Source: Terriglobales bacterium
GTDB taxonomy: Bacteria > Acidobacteriota > Terriglobia > Terriglobales > Acidobacteriaceae
DNA: 64,000 bases
Direction of reading: 5' to 3'
Assembly (NCBI GenBank): GCA_035567895.1
Contig: DATMPC010000088.1
Location: 49,662 to 113,661 of the forward strand
Below, piece after piece: positions 27,290 to 35,583 of this stretch. A program made the position numbers and the translations under genes. The notes beneath the pieces are model-generated. The model worked only from the letters and a program-made list of their open reading frames with translations. It was not told where the DNA came from and made no database searches. Each line of letters starts with the position of its first letter. Position 1 is the stretch's first letter.

Positions 27290-28597
27290 ATGCCGAAATT
27301 CCGGTACCCCCTCTCCGCTGTGCTCGCGGTGGCGCTGGTTGTAGTTGGTTCCGGACTGCGCGTCTTGTGGACGGCAACCCACCCTCCCATTGACTTCGTT
27401 TATAGCGACGCGGAGCGCCACTGGTTCAACGCGACCCATCCGCTGGAGACGAATCCCTTTGCCGGAATCGATCCGCCTGCGTATGAGCTTTGGCTGAGCC
27501 TGATTGCTCGCATTACGCTCGGCAATCGGACCGCACTCGGAATCTACGCTTCGCTGCTGTCCCTTGCAGCGCCGTTCGTCTGGTTCCTATTCGCGCGCAC
27601 CGTGCTGCAGCGCAAAGTCCTCGCTGTATGGTTTTGGGCTGTGCTCACGTGGCTTCCCACGTGGATCGGCATCTTCAGCTACTTCATGAACGAGACGATC
27701 CTGATTCCCCTAATTGGATTGTCACTGTGGCTGACGGCGCGTGAACGGCCAGACACGCCTGGGCGCTGGGTAGGCCTGAATCTAGGCTGGATTCTGACCT
27801 GTTTGACGCGGATTATCGCGCTGCCGATTGCCGCTGTCATCATGGCATTCGCACTGGGCGGCACTCGGTGCCCTGTGCGTCGAACTCTTCTTGCATTGGC
27901 AGTCTGGGCGTGCGCTTTGACGCCGTTTGCGCTGCGTTCATACGAGATCCTCCGTGTCGCAACACCCTTCGGGTTGCCCTATCCGCATCACATCTACTGG
28001 GAATCGGGCGCGCGGGACATTTACTTGCATATAACAGTTCCCAGTCGCAGAACCGACTTTAACTACAACTTTACGGCGGCATCCGCATTCGATGAGCCCT
28101 TCCACCCATTCAGCGAGTACCAGCCGCGGCCTTCCGGGCGGGCGGACGTGTTCGTAAACGTGGATAGAGGCGCCGCAGATTGGCAACGGGCTGCGGCAGA
28201 GTACTCCCCAACATTTTCCAAACGACTCCACCTCTATTGTGAAAATGCTCTTCTCTTCCTGCTGGCGGACTCGTGGCCGGACGGTCATCTCGACTTTTTC
28301 TGGGAAAACGCCGCCTACCACTTGCACTGGATGTGGTTGGTGATTGTGCCGGGAGCAGCGATTGGATCGGCCATACACATGTATCGAAACCGGAGCTTGC
28401 AGCTAGTGCCGTGCCTGGCGGTTGTGTCGTTCCTGGTTCCGCTCTTCTCGAACGCCGGAGTGATGGAAGCGCGCTTCCGCAAGCCGCTGGAGGGCATTTT
28501 CATTTTGGCCCTGTTCTGGCTTGCAGAACAGTGGCGAAACGACAGCAAAACCCTTCACCACGGAGACACGGAGCCACAGAAGGAATTAAGAAGTTAA
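27290..28597 (+). CDS. Multi-pass membrane protein, probable GT39/ArnT-like glycosyltransferase
   Basis: 435 residues with about nine predicted membrane segments (PLSAVLAVALVVVGSGLRVLW at the N-terminus). An early acidic loop (VYSDAERHWFNATHPLE, then FAGIDPPAYELWLSL) resembles the first periplasmic loop of lipid-linked sugar transferases, where an Asp is catalytic. No exact family is assigned. The last residues (KTLHHGDTEPQKELRS) are encoded by a dispersed CACCACGGAGACACGGAG repeat, so the natural 3' end was probably replaced by repeat sequence. The gene follows the FAD oxidoreductase on the same strand. Confidence 0.7.
   Translation: MPKFRYPLSAVLAVALVVVGSGLRVLWTATHPPIDFVYSDAERHWFNATHPLETNPFAGIDPPAYELWLSLIARITLGNRTALGIYASLLSLAAPFVWFLFARTVLQRKVLAVWFWAVLTWLPTWIGIFSYFMNETILIPLIGLSLWLTARERPDTPGRWVGLNLGWILTCLTRIIALPIAAVIMAFALGGTRCPVRRTLLALAVWACALTPFALRSYEILRVATPFGLPYPHHIYWESGARDIYLHITVPSRRTDFNYNFTAASAFDEPFHPFSEYQPRPSGRADVFVNVDRGAADWQRAAAEYSPTFSKRLHLYCENALLFLLADSWPDGHLDFFWENAAYHLHWMWLVIVPGAAIGSAIHMYRNRSLQLVPCLAVVSFLVPLFSNAGVMEARFRKPLEGIFILALFWLAEQWRNDSKTLHHGDTEPQKELRS
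28553..28585. repeat. Family C repeat (TTCACCACGGAGACACGGAG), single arm
   Basis: The copy covers the last codons of the membrane transferase gene. The same motif occurs at 61601 in another gene's 3' end. No inverted partner is found nearby here. Confidence 0.75.
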
Positions 28598-28892
28598 CTT
28601 GGAATCGTCCGCTCCGATCCCTTACCGCTTATTGCCTACGACCTATTGCGTCTGCTTATTGCCTATCATCTGTTGTTCCCGCCGTCGTTCGATCCACGTT
28701 ACTAGAGGCCATGTCCGAGCAGAGTGAACGATGGGACATGTCCGTCGCGTATTGCGGCAATGTTGGCAATGCGCTTGCCTAAAACGAAAAGTAAGTAATA
28801 TGACCTTCGTTTATTGGACGGGCGCCAACATGCACCAGCATGTGGCATGATTTTCTCGTGCTCGGAAGTCCCCGCCGAGACGGAGGGAAATG
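28598..28892. other. 295-base gap holding family B repeats
   Basis: Bases 28626-28670 contain two copies of GCTTATTGCCTA around an ACCTATTGCG unit, the inverse of the units at 27204. The rest of the gap shows no gene. The final bases carry the ribosome-binding site of the next gene. Confidence 0.6.
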
Positions 28893-29438
28893 ATGCCAAG
28901 CACAAAGCGCTACTTAACCGTTCTGGCCTTCGGATTGGTCCTGTGCCTAAGCGGGACATCGATGGCCGCAAAGGGTCGTGAAGGCCACGAGAATGAGGGC
29001 CAGGTCCAGAAGTTCTCCTTTGCTGGCAGCGGGGGGATGTTTAACCCATGCCCTGGCCATCAGTCGGGGTTTCCTTTCGAAGGGACTAACGTGCTCCGTT
29101 ATCACGTGGAGAGAGACGACGTCTCGATCCACCTGCGGTTCACAGGCACGGGCATGCACGGAGACAATCCGGTAAAGTTTTACCTCCATGCCAATACTCA
29201 TGCCGAAGCTCATGGCGCTGGCGACCCTTCTGGCTACGTGATGCCTTTTGAGTCGGTATGGATTGAGAAAGGTTCTCCCAACTTCAAATTGCTCGGCAAC
29301 ATTAGCGTTGGGTTCGACAGCAATGGCAAGCCATTCTCGAACATTCTGGGTGACGGTTTACAACTCCTGTGCACCAATGATCGCGACGATGACGCCGATC
29401 GTAAACACCAGGACGACGATAAAGACGACAAAAACTAG
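28893..29438 (+). CDS. Secreted protein with acidic C-terminus, function unknown
   Basis: 181 residues. Two ATGs are adjacent; the second (28893) lies 5 bases after GGAGGG and is preferred. Signal peptide: residues about 1-25 (YLTVLAFGLVLCLSGTSMA). The mature part contains FNPCPGHQSGFPFEGTNVL and LHANTHAEAHGAGDPSGYV (His-rich), then LLCTNDRDDDADRK. The tail is strongly acidic (DDDADRKHQDDDKDDKN) and may bind cations. No family recognised. Followed by an intrinsic terminator. Confidence 0.7.
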   Translation: MPSTKRYLTVLAFGLVLCLSGTSMAAKGREGHENEGQVQKFSFAGSGGMFNPCPGHQSGFPFEGTNVLRYHVERDDVSIHLRFTGTGMHGDNPVKFYLHANTHAEAHGAGDPSGYVMPFESVWIEKGSPNFKLLGNISVGFDSNGKPFSNILGDGLQLLCTNDRDDDADRKHQDDDKDDKN

Positions 29439-29469
29439 TAAGAAAGGTCCCCCAAACCGAGCACGCACT

Positions 29470-29510
29470 GGAGGCGCGGCAACGTCAGGCAGCCGTGCCT
29501 CCGGTTTTCT
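29470..29510 (+). terminator. Intrinsic terminator
   Basis: GGAGGCGCGGC (29470-29480) pairs with GCCGTGCCTCC (29492-29502) through one G-T wobble; GGTTTTCT follows. It ends the transcript of the secreted protein gene. Confidence 0.75.
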
Positions 29511-29544
29511 GTCTTGTTGGTCCTGAATTTGGAGTGAAGATTGA

Positions 29545-29985
29545 CTAGCTAGCCGGCACCTCGCTGTGCGCGATTGCCATCCAGCCCTTCTTTGCCTCCT
29601 GCCAGACCGTCATCATGTAGAAGCGCTGCGGGCCAGGCGACGACCTGGTTTGCACCGTAGCGACATAGGTAACCACCATGTCCGCTCCGTGCGGTTTCAC
29701 CTCGAGCTCGCCAAGGTTGATGCTCGTAAGATTCATTTTTTCAAAGTAGTGCTCCGCCTGCTCTCGGTCCTGGATTCCGGATGGCGTAGTAAGCGTGTAG
29801 ATCGAGGCCAGACGCCACTTGGCGGTCTTGAAATCTCCATCCTGAATCGCCTTCCACCACAGCCGTTCGTAGGCCTCCGCGCCGGTGGCTTGTGACCAAT
29901 TTTGGGATTGCGGAGGCTTGCCTTCCGTACACGCGGTAAGTACTGGAAATAAACCCACGAGTATGAGAACCTTCAAGCGAGGCAT
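29545..29985 (-). CDS. Probable lipoprotein with SnoaL/DUF4440-like fold
   Basis: 146 residues. The N-terminus ends in a lipobox (LFPVLTAC), so lipid attachment at Cys19 is likely. The rest (EAYERLWWKAIQDGDFKTAK, QAEHYFEKMNLTSI, HGADMVVTYVATVQ, FYMMTVWQEAKKGWMAIAHS) has the helix-then-sheet pattern of the NTF2/SnoaL superfamily, a guess from pattern only. Start at ATG 29985. Upstream lie several short tandem repeats that could regulate it. Confidence 0.7.
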   Translation of the reverse strand: MPRLKVLILVGLFPVLTACTEGKPPQSQNWSQATGAEAYERLWWKAIQDGDFKTAKWRLASIYTLTTPSGIQDREQAEHYFEKMNLTSINLGELEVKPHGADMVVTYVATVQTRSSPGPQRFYMMTVWQEAKKGWMAIAHSEVPAS

Positions 29986-30141
29986 GCCGGGGATTGTACT
30001 AGCAGCGTCGGGCTGGATCGTGGCTCAGAAAAACGTGCTCAACCAGAATTCACTGAATAATTCGCTGTTATTCACTGTTCCTGAAAAGGAATTTGCGAAT
30101 TTTGGGCCGGTTTCGATAACGTCGAAGTTAGAGTGAAAATT

Positions 30142-30189
30142 CACTGTTATTTTCAGTGTTATTTTCACTGTTGTTTTCGCTGTTCTCGA
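30142..30189. repeat. Four 12-base tandem repeats (CACTGTTATTTT)
   Basis: Units start at 30142, 30154, 30166 and 30178; the first three differ by one base each and the fourth is degenerate. Further CACTGTT-like pieces occur at 30051-30080. The array lies between the sigma-54 activator's 3' end and the 5' end of the lipoprotein gene. It might be a protein-binding array, or simply a minisatellite. Confidence 0.7.
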
Positions 30190-30239
30190 TTACCTGGGAA
30201 ATCATGCTTCAACCACCAGAGATCCGAAACCTGCAAGGC

Positions 30240-31310
30240 TTAATTGATCATCCCGCTATTGGTCCCTCGGTCTAGTGCCTCGACGGCCTTCGTACGTTTC
30301 GAAGCGATCCCCGTGTCCTGGATCTTGTACAGCAGCGCGCGATAACTGATGCTCATCGCCTTCGCTGCCTTCTTTCGGTTCCAGTTGTGAGTTTGCAGTA
30401 CTTTAAGGATAATCCGGCGCTCTAGCTCCCGTACTGCGTCGCGTGTGGCCTTCTTCAAGGAAATTTTGCCGTCCAGAGGAATCAAGGGATCGAAGCAGCT
30501 TCCGCCTCCCCGTGAGACCAATTCGGAAGTGATAGATTCCTCGTTGCCCAGGACAACATATCGCTTCATCAGGTTTTCCAGTTGGCGAATGTTGCCAGGC
30601 CATTCATAACGCTGCAGCATGGCCATCAGTCCTTCGGAAACAGGCTTCGGCTGGACGCAGAACTTGTCTGCGTAGTAGTCCAAAAAATAGGTGGTTAATG
30701 CGGGAATATCCCGCACCCGATGGCGGAGCGCGGGTGCCTGGATTTGCACCACATTGATGCGATAGAAGAGGTCCTGGCGGAAGCGGCCCGCGGCGATTTC
30801 CTCAGCCAGATCCCGGTTGGTCGCGCAGATTACCCTGACTTCTACCTTCACGTCCTCCTGAGCCCCGATGCGGCAGAATTGTCCGTCCTGCAGAAGCTGG
30901 AGCAGCTTCGCCTGCATACCCAGCTCCAGTTCGCCGATTTCGTCAAGGAAGAGCGTGCCCCGGTGGGCCATTTCGACACGGCCCGGTTTGGATCTGAGTG
31001 CGCCAGTAAAAGCGCCACGCTCATAACCAAAAAGCTCACTCTCGAGCAGCGTTCCGGGAATGGCCGGGCAGTTAACCTTTACAAAAGGCCCGTCGCACCA
31101 GGGCGATTGCTGGTGGATCATCCGGGCAAGGACCTCCTTGCCCGTGCCATTCTCGCCAGTTATTAGGATCGGAACATTCGCTCCGGCAACTACCCGCAGC
31201 TTGTGCTGCAACATCTGCATTCGGTCTGTAGTGCCGAAGACAACCGTCTCGGGCGGAATTCCCGCAGTCAATAGACTGTGTCCATTACTCGCTACGGCAG
31301 TTGCACTCAA
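30240..31310 (-). CDS. Sigma-54-dependent activator without receiver domain
   Basis: 356 residues. The protein opens almost directly with an AAA+ domain (about 25-260): Walker A GENGTGKEVL, the sigma-54 contact loop GAFTGA intact, Walker B GTLFLDEIGEL, and a sensor motif ATNRDLAEEI. A Fis-type DNA-binding helix-turn-helix lies at the C-terminus (NWNRKKAAKAMSISYRALLYK). It lacks any receiver, GAF or PAS domain, so activity must be controlled by amount, by a partner protein, or by the short N-terminus. Its DNA-binding helix is very similar to that of the NtrC-type regulator at 33547, so the two may share sites (inference). Confidence 0.92.
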   Translation of the reverse strand: MSATAVASNGHSLLTAGIPPETVVFGTTDRMQMLQHKLRVVAGANVPILITGENGTGKEVLARMIHQQSPWCDGPFVKVNCPAIPGTLLESELFGYERGAFTGALRSKPGRVEMAHRGTLFLDEIGELELGMQAKLLQLLQDGQFCRIGAQEDVKVEVRVICATNRDLAEEIAAGRFRQDLFYRINVVQIQAPALRHRVRDIPALTTYFLDYYADKFCVQPKPVSEGLMAMLQRYEWPGNIRQLENLMKRYVVLGNEESITSELVSRGGGSCFDPLIPLDGKISLKKATRDAVRELERRIILKVLQTHNWNRKKAAKAMSISYRALLYKIQDTGIASKRTKAVEALDRGTNSGMIN

Positions 31311-32077
31311 AAGCCAGCTCCAGGCACACCAAATGATGACTATGAATCCGCTGCACTACCGTGCACATTCGCAACCAACCTTGAAACCGTCTCATTTCGG
31401 CTGTGGAAAACTCTGGCGCCAGGTACCAAAACCTAGAATCTTCAATTCATTACGAGAAGGCGGCGAGCCGGACTTCTGAGTAATTCCGGCGTTCATTGCG
31501 TTAGCTTTTTCCCCACGCTGGAAAATGTTGCAATGCAAACATTTGCAGGTTCGGAAACGAAGTTTTCTCCACAGAGTCACAGGACCACCAAGAAGACACC
31601 CACTCTCTTGAGCAGCTGCACTCATGTTTGCATCTTCGATGTCCGAGCGAGTGGGGTACAAAGATCAGGACCAGTTCCTTCACGAGAAAAATTTCGAAAG
31701 ACATCTCAAGGGGAGGTTATCTTGAATCTAAGTGCGGTGAAGATTCGGATTTCAGGTCACTCAAAACAGACTGGCGACTGGTTACTTGGCTTTCCATTTG
31801 GTATGCACAAGTTTGCACTTGAGCATTAGTGGAAACTGTTAAAAAACTTGGGGAAGTAGCTATATAAATATGTGTTTAGGTCTGTTCCAAAGATGGCTAG
31901 GAAACTGCACTCATGTCAAGAACGCCAGCCGGATGCTGTTGGTTGCTAGTCTCGCGAACAGATACCGGGTAGGATCTTGCCTGTTATTTAGTCACATTGC
32001 AGGCCCGTTGTCAGGCCAGTGTTGGAGAGAGCTGATGGCCCCGAGCGCGGCACAGTAAATTCAGGAGCTCAGGAATC
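31311..32077. other. 767-base gap between divergent regulators, no gene recognised
   Basis: The region is AT-richer than its neighbours, especially around 31840-31890 (contains TATATAAATATG). The ORFs in it are short and without domain signatures. I searched for GG-N10-GC sigma-54 promoters on the plus strand and found no convincing match. AGGA (32071-32074) serves as the ribosome-binding site of the PilZ gene. Confidence 0.5.
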
Positions 32078-32419
32078 TTGCCCGTGGACGAGAAACGCGT
32101 ACTCCCAAGGTTTCCGCTGGAAATGCCCGTTTGGGTCCGGGTTCCCGGATCCGATGCTACAGTGCATGCCAAAACGCGTGATGTGAGTGCCAGCGGTGTT
32201 TTCTTCTACGCTAATTTCGAGATTCGTCCGGACGCGGAGATCGAATTCACCATGACCCTGCCGCCAGAGCTTACCCGAACCGCCGCGATCCAAGTCTCTT
32301 GCAAGGGTAAAGTCGTGAGGGTGCAAACCGACGCTGAAACCGGAAGGATTGGCATCGCGGCAGCAATCCACAGCTACGATTTTCTCGCCCAAGCGGCTTC
32401 CAGCCTTGGTGACGCTTAG
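32078..32419 (+). CDS. PilZ domain protein (c-di-GMP receptor)
   Basis: 113 residues, a single PilZ domain. The c-di-GMP motif RxxxR is present (KRVLPRFPLEMPVWV) and the D-x-S-x-x-G motif reads DVSASGV, so ligand binding is expected. The start is TTG at 32078 or GTG two codons later; both lie downstream of AGGA. PilZ proteins control pili, motility and polysaccharide synthesis. The neighbouring two-component system and the pilin operon 7 kb upstream make a pilus link possible but unproven. Confidence 0.88.
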   Translation: MPVDEKRVLPRFPLEMPVWVRVPGSDATVHAKTRDVSASGVFFYANFEIRPDAEIEFTMTLPPELTRTAAIQVSCKGKVVRVQTDAETGRIGIAAAIHSYDFLAQAASSLGDA

Positions 32420-32697
32420 CCCCATCCCCTGAGCACGAAACTTACTTTTGCGTCACGGGTTTGTGATTGGTAACGGCACGTGGTTACTATTGGTTTTGCT
32501 TTCAGTAACTTCGGTACGTACTCAGCAAACCTTCCCTTGAGAATTGCAAACTATTGCGATATTGTAAGCCAACGGTTGGCCGAGCGGACTCACTTCGAGG
32601 CTACAACTCCTCCCTCAGCCTTAAGAAACCCCTGTTTCGGTAACAATTTGAGAAGTTCCCGGTTAGCTTGGAGTTCGCGCCGGAAACGGAGATAAGC

Positions 32698-33543
32698 GTG
32701 TCTAGTTCCCCTGGTCAGGCCATCGCGAGTGCCCCGTCGTCCGCGACTCGGCTTGAAATCGAAGATTCGCTAAAACAGGATATCTTCCGGCGCACCATCG
32801 CCTTGGCATCCGCCGCCCACGAGCTTAAGACCCCTCTTTCGGTCATGACTGGTTACACCGACCTGCTTCTTGGCCAATTGCTTGGCCCCCTCAACGAGCA
32901 ACAGCGGAAGGTATTGGAGGAGATGAAGCAAAGTGGTCTTCGATTGCAGCGCTTTGTTCAAGATTTTCTGGCATTCAGCGCTCTAGAATCTGGCAAGATC
33001 CGCATTTCCAAAGAATTAGGGGATGTGAACGAGTGCATCGCCGAGGTTTTGGAGCACTGGTCCGGCCGCTTCGAGCAGAAGAAGCTGCGGTGGGAATTCC
33101 GTCCGGATAGCAATTTGCAGCAATTGCTTTTCGATCCACTCAAACTTCAGCATGTGATTTCCAATCTGATCGATAACGCTGTGAAATTTACGCCTCAGGG
33201 TGGCAAGATCTGCGTAAGCACGAGCACGCATCTTTGGGAGCGTCGAAGCTTCCGTCAGGCACTGCCCTTTGCCAATGAGCGACGTTCCGGGGCAGATCAC
33301 CAACCAAATGCAATTCGGATTTGCGTGACAGACAGTGGGCCGGGCATACCTCCCGAGTATCATCAGGAGATCTTCAACGAATTCCTGCGATTGCAGCAAA
33401 CCTCTTCTTCCCATGGCATGGGACTGGGGCTGGCAATCGCGCGACGGCTGGTGGAAGCGCATGCGGGAAAGATCTGGGTTGAGAGCGAACACGGCCACGG
33501 CAGTACGTTCTGCCTGCTGCTGCCGATGAGGACCAAAGAGTAA
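32698..33543 (+). CDS. Soluble sensor histidine kinase
   Basis: 281 residues from the GTG at 32698, which has GGAG 6 bases upstream (the open frame goes back to a TTG at 32668). HisKA: SAAHELKTPLSVMTGYTDLL, phospho-acceptor His41. HATPase: N-box NLIDNAVKF, G1 DSGPGIP, G2 GMGLGLAIARRL. There is no membrane segment and only about 30 residues before HisKA, so it has no obvious sensor domain and must receive its signal through a partner. It lies 3 bases before the NtrC-type regulator, its probable partner. Confidence 0.92.
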   Translation: MSSSPGQAIASAPSSATRLEIEDSLKQDIFRRTIALASAAHELKTPLSVMTGYTDLLLGQLLGPLNEQQRKVLEEMKQSGLRLQRFVQDFLAFSALESGKIRISKELGDVNECIAEVLEHWSGRFEQKKLRWEFRPDSNLQQLLFDPLKLQHVISNLIDNAVKFTPQGGKICVSTSTHLWERRSFRQALPFANERRSGADHQPNAIRICVTDSGPGIPPEYHQEIFNEFLRLQQTSSSHGMGLGLAIARRLVEAHAGKIWVESEHGHGSTFCLLLPMRTKE

Positions 33544-33546
33544 GTC

Positions 33547-35010
33547 ATGAGCGCAAACGCCACTATTCTGATCGTCGACGACGAACCCAGCATGCTTCGT
33601 TACACGAAGACGTTGCTCGAGGTGGACAACTACGCCGTCGAGACTGCCGGTAGTGGCTTCGAGGCAATCAAGCGCGTCCAGGAGGGACTAAAGCCGAGTC
33701 TTATTCTGCTCGACATGGCCATGCCCAGCATGAATGGCCTACAGACCATTGAAGAGTGTAAAAAGATTCGTCCTGAGCAGAAGATCGTTGTGTTGTCGTG
33801 CGTGAGCGACACCAGCACAGTTGTGCAGGCCATTAAGCTGGGAGCGCTCGACTATGTCACCAAGCCTTTCTACAAATCGGAGCTCGACGCGGTATTAAAA
33901 CGCTGCCTTGAGCCGGACAGGCCAACTAAAGGCACCGCAGACCTCCAGCGCTACACCGTCTCCGACGACGTAGAGGTCGAGAGCCTCGAAGACGACCTCT
34001 TCTTCCTCGCCGCAAGTCCGCAAATGAAACAGATTCGCGCCCAGGTATCTCTGGTCGCCAAAGTCGACGTTCCAGTCCTGCTGCTGGGGGAGAGTGGAGT
34101 TGGAAAAGAAATTCTGGCGCGATTGATTCATAAGATGTCGATCCGCGCACACCGTCCGTTATTGAAAGTGAACTGCGCAGCATTGCCTGCCGAACTATTG
34201 GAAAGTGAGCTATTCGGATACGAAGCCGGAGCATTTACCGGAGCGCAGCGCTCAAAGCCCGGCAAGTTCGAGCAGTGCAATAAAGGCACTATGCTGCTGG
34301 ACGAAATCGGCGAAATGAGCACAGCGCTCCAGGCAAAGCTTTTACACGTGCTTCAGGACGGATCGTTTTCCCGCTTAGGCAGCCGGTCGAACGTCACCGT
34401 TGACGTCCGCGTATTGGCCGCTACGAACGTAAATGTCGAAGAAGCCATTGCCAATAAGACTCTTCGCGAGGACCTCTATTACCGCCTGAACGCATTCACC
34501 ATGCACATTCCGCCGTTGCGCGAGCGGCGTGAGGAAATCCCGCTGCTACTGAAGCACTTCATGAATCGCTTATCGGAGCGCTACGCACACGCGCCGCTCA
34601 GTTACTCGGAGCGCCTTGTACGAGCCTGCATGCTGTATCACTGGCCAGGCAATCTGCGCGAGCTCGGTAACTTCGTGAAGCGCTATCTCGTGCTTCAGGA
34701 CGAAGAGATGGCAATCTCCGAGCTCGAAGCTAAGGGAAGAGGTCAGGGAAACGGACTCACCGACGCCTCATCCAACAGTGGGGCCGGCGGTGTACCGGAG
34801 GGTGGACTCAAGTCGCTGGTCCGCGGGCTCAAGGACGAAGCCGAACTCCGAGCGATCGAGCAGGCGCTGATCGCGACTAACTGGAACCGCAAAATGGCTG
34901 CGGCCCGGCTCAATATTAGTTATAAGGCGCTTCTGTACAAGATTAAGCAATACCAAATTGTCCCCCCGGGATCCAACCGTCTATCGGAGCCACGCACCGG
35001 ATTGCGGTAA
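33547..35010 (+). CDS. NtrC-family sigma-54-dependent response regulator
   Basis: 487 residues. Receiver domain at 1-120 with phospho-acceptor Asp56 (LILLDMAMPSM), Asp pair (IVDDEPSM) and Lys in VTKPFY. AAA+ domain at about 155-390: Walker A GESGVGKEIL, GAFTGA loop intact, Walker B MLLDEIGEM. The C-terminal Fis-type helix-turn-helix (NWNRKMAAARLNISYKALLYK) is preceded by a Gly/Ser-rich linker. Together with the kinase in front it forms a two-component system that activates sigma-54 promoters; targets are unknown. Confidence 0.95.
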   Translation: MSANATILIVDDEPSMLRYTKTLLEVDNYAVETAGSGFEAIKRVQEGLKPSLILLDMAMPSMNGLQTIEECKKIRPEQKIVVLSCVSDTSTVVQAIKLGALDYVTKPFYKSELDAVLKRCLEPDRPTKGTADLQRYTVSDDVEVESLEDDLFFLAASPQMKQIRAQVSLVAKVDVPVLLLGESGVGKEILARLIHKMSIRAHRPLLKVNCAALPAELLESELFGYEAGAFTGAQRSKPGKFEQCNKGTMLLDEIGEMSTALQAKLLHVLQDGSFSRLGSRSNVTVDVRVLAATNVNVEEAIANKTLREDLYYRLNAFTMHIPPLRERREEIPLLLKHFMNRLSERYAHAPLSYSERLVRACMLYHWPGNLRELGNFVKRYLVLQDEEMAISELEAKGRGQGNGLTDASSNSGAGGVPEGGLKSLVRGLKDEAELRAIEQALIATNWNRKMAAARLNISYKALLYKIKQYQIVPPGSNRLSEPRTGLR

Positions 35011-35022
35011 GCTGTTCTGCGT

Positions 35023-35484
35023 ATGCCGGAACGGGACGACCTGAAGGTTGTTGCGCATCTAGCCGATGGATCACTCATCAAAGGTATCCTTCGCAACTCA
35101 GAATCATTTGATCCCCTCGCCGCTGGTCTCATCGGGCAGACTCTGCCTGCCACTGTGTCTCTCGAAGTACCTGGAGTCGGCCAGAGACTTGTCGATATCA
35201 ACACTGCGAAAGCCCTGTTCTTCGTGAAGTCTTTAGAAGGTCGCTCAGATTACGTCGAGGTCAAGTTCTTCGAGCGCAATCCCCAAATCGAAGGACTCTG
35301 GATCAAGATCAAGTTCAAAGACGGAGAAGTAACGGAAGGAATTGTTCACAATTCCCTTCCCTTCGTTGCAGATTCCGGATTTTTCCTCCGCCCGCCCGAT
35401 CCCCAAAGCAACAACCGTGTAGTGTATGTGGTGAAGGGTTTTCTCTCGGACTTCCGCATCCTTGGAATTCGGAGCGAGTACTAA
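35023..35484 (+). CDS. Conserved protein of unknown function, tandem beta-repeat
   Basis: 153 residues with two related halves: VVAHLADGSLIKGILRN near the N-terminus and IKIKFKDGEVTEGIVHN near residue 100, each reading like a small beta-barrel (Sm/PilZ-like) strand pair. No membrane segment. It starts 12 bases after the response regulator and is probably translated from the same transcript. Its genomic link to the two-component system suggests a role in that pathway, but no function is known to me. Confidence 0.75.
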   Translation: MPERDDLKVVAHLADGSLIKGILRNSESFDPLAAGLIGQTLPATVSLEVPGVGQRLVDINTAKALFFVKSLEGRSDYVEVKFFERNPQIEGLWIKIKFKDGEVTEGIVHNSLPFVADSGFFLRPPDPQSNNRVVYVVKGFLSDFRILGIRSEY

Positions 35485-35583
35485 AATCCAGTTTGCCTCG
35501 CAATTTGGTAATTTCTAAATTGCAAAGCGTGGATATGACACAACTACCGCAACACCGTTGTCAAAAGGTCGCTTGTCACACTC

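Noticed and set aside
31311..32077. Sigma-54 promoter for the divergent regulators
   Set aside because: No GG-N10-GC pair with reasonable consensus was found; nearest candidates had wrong spacing.
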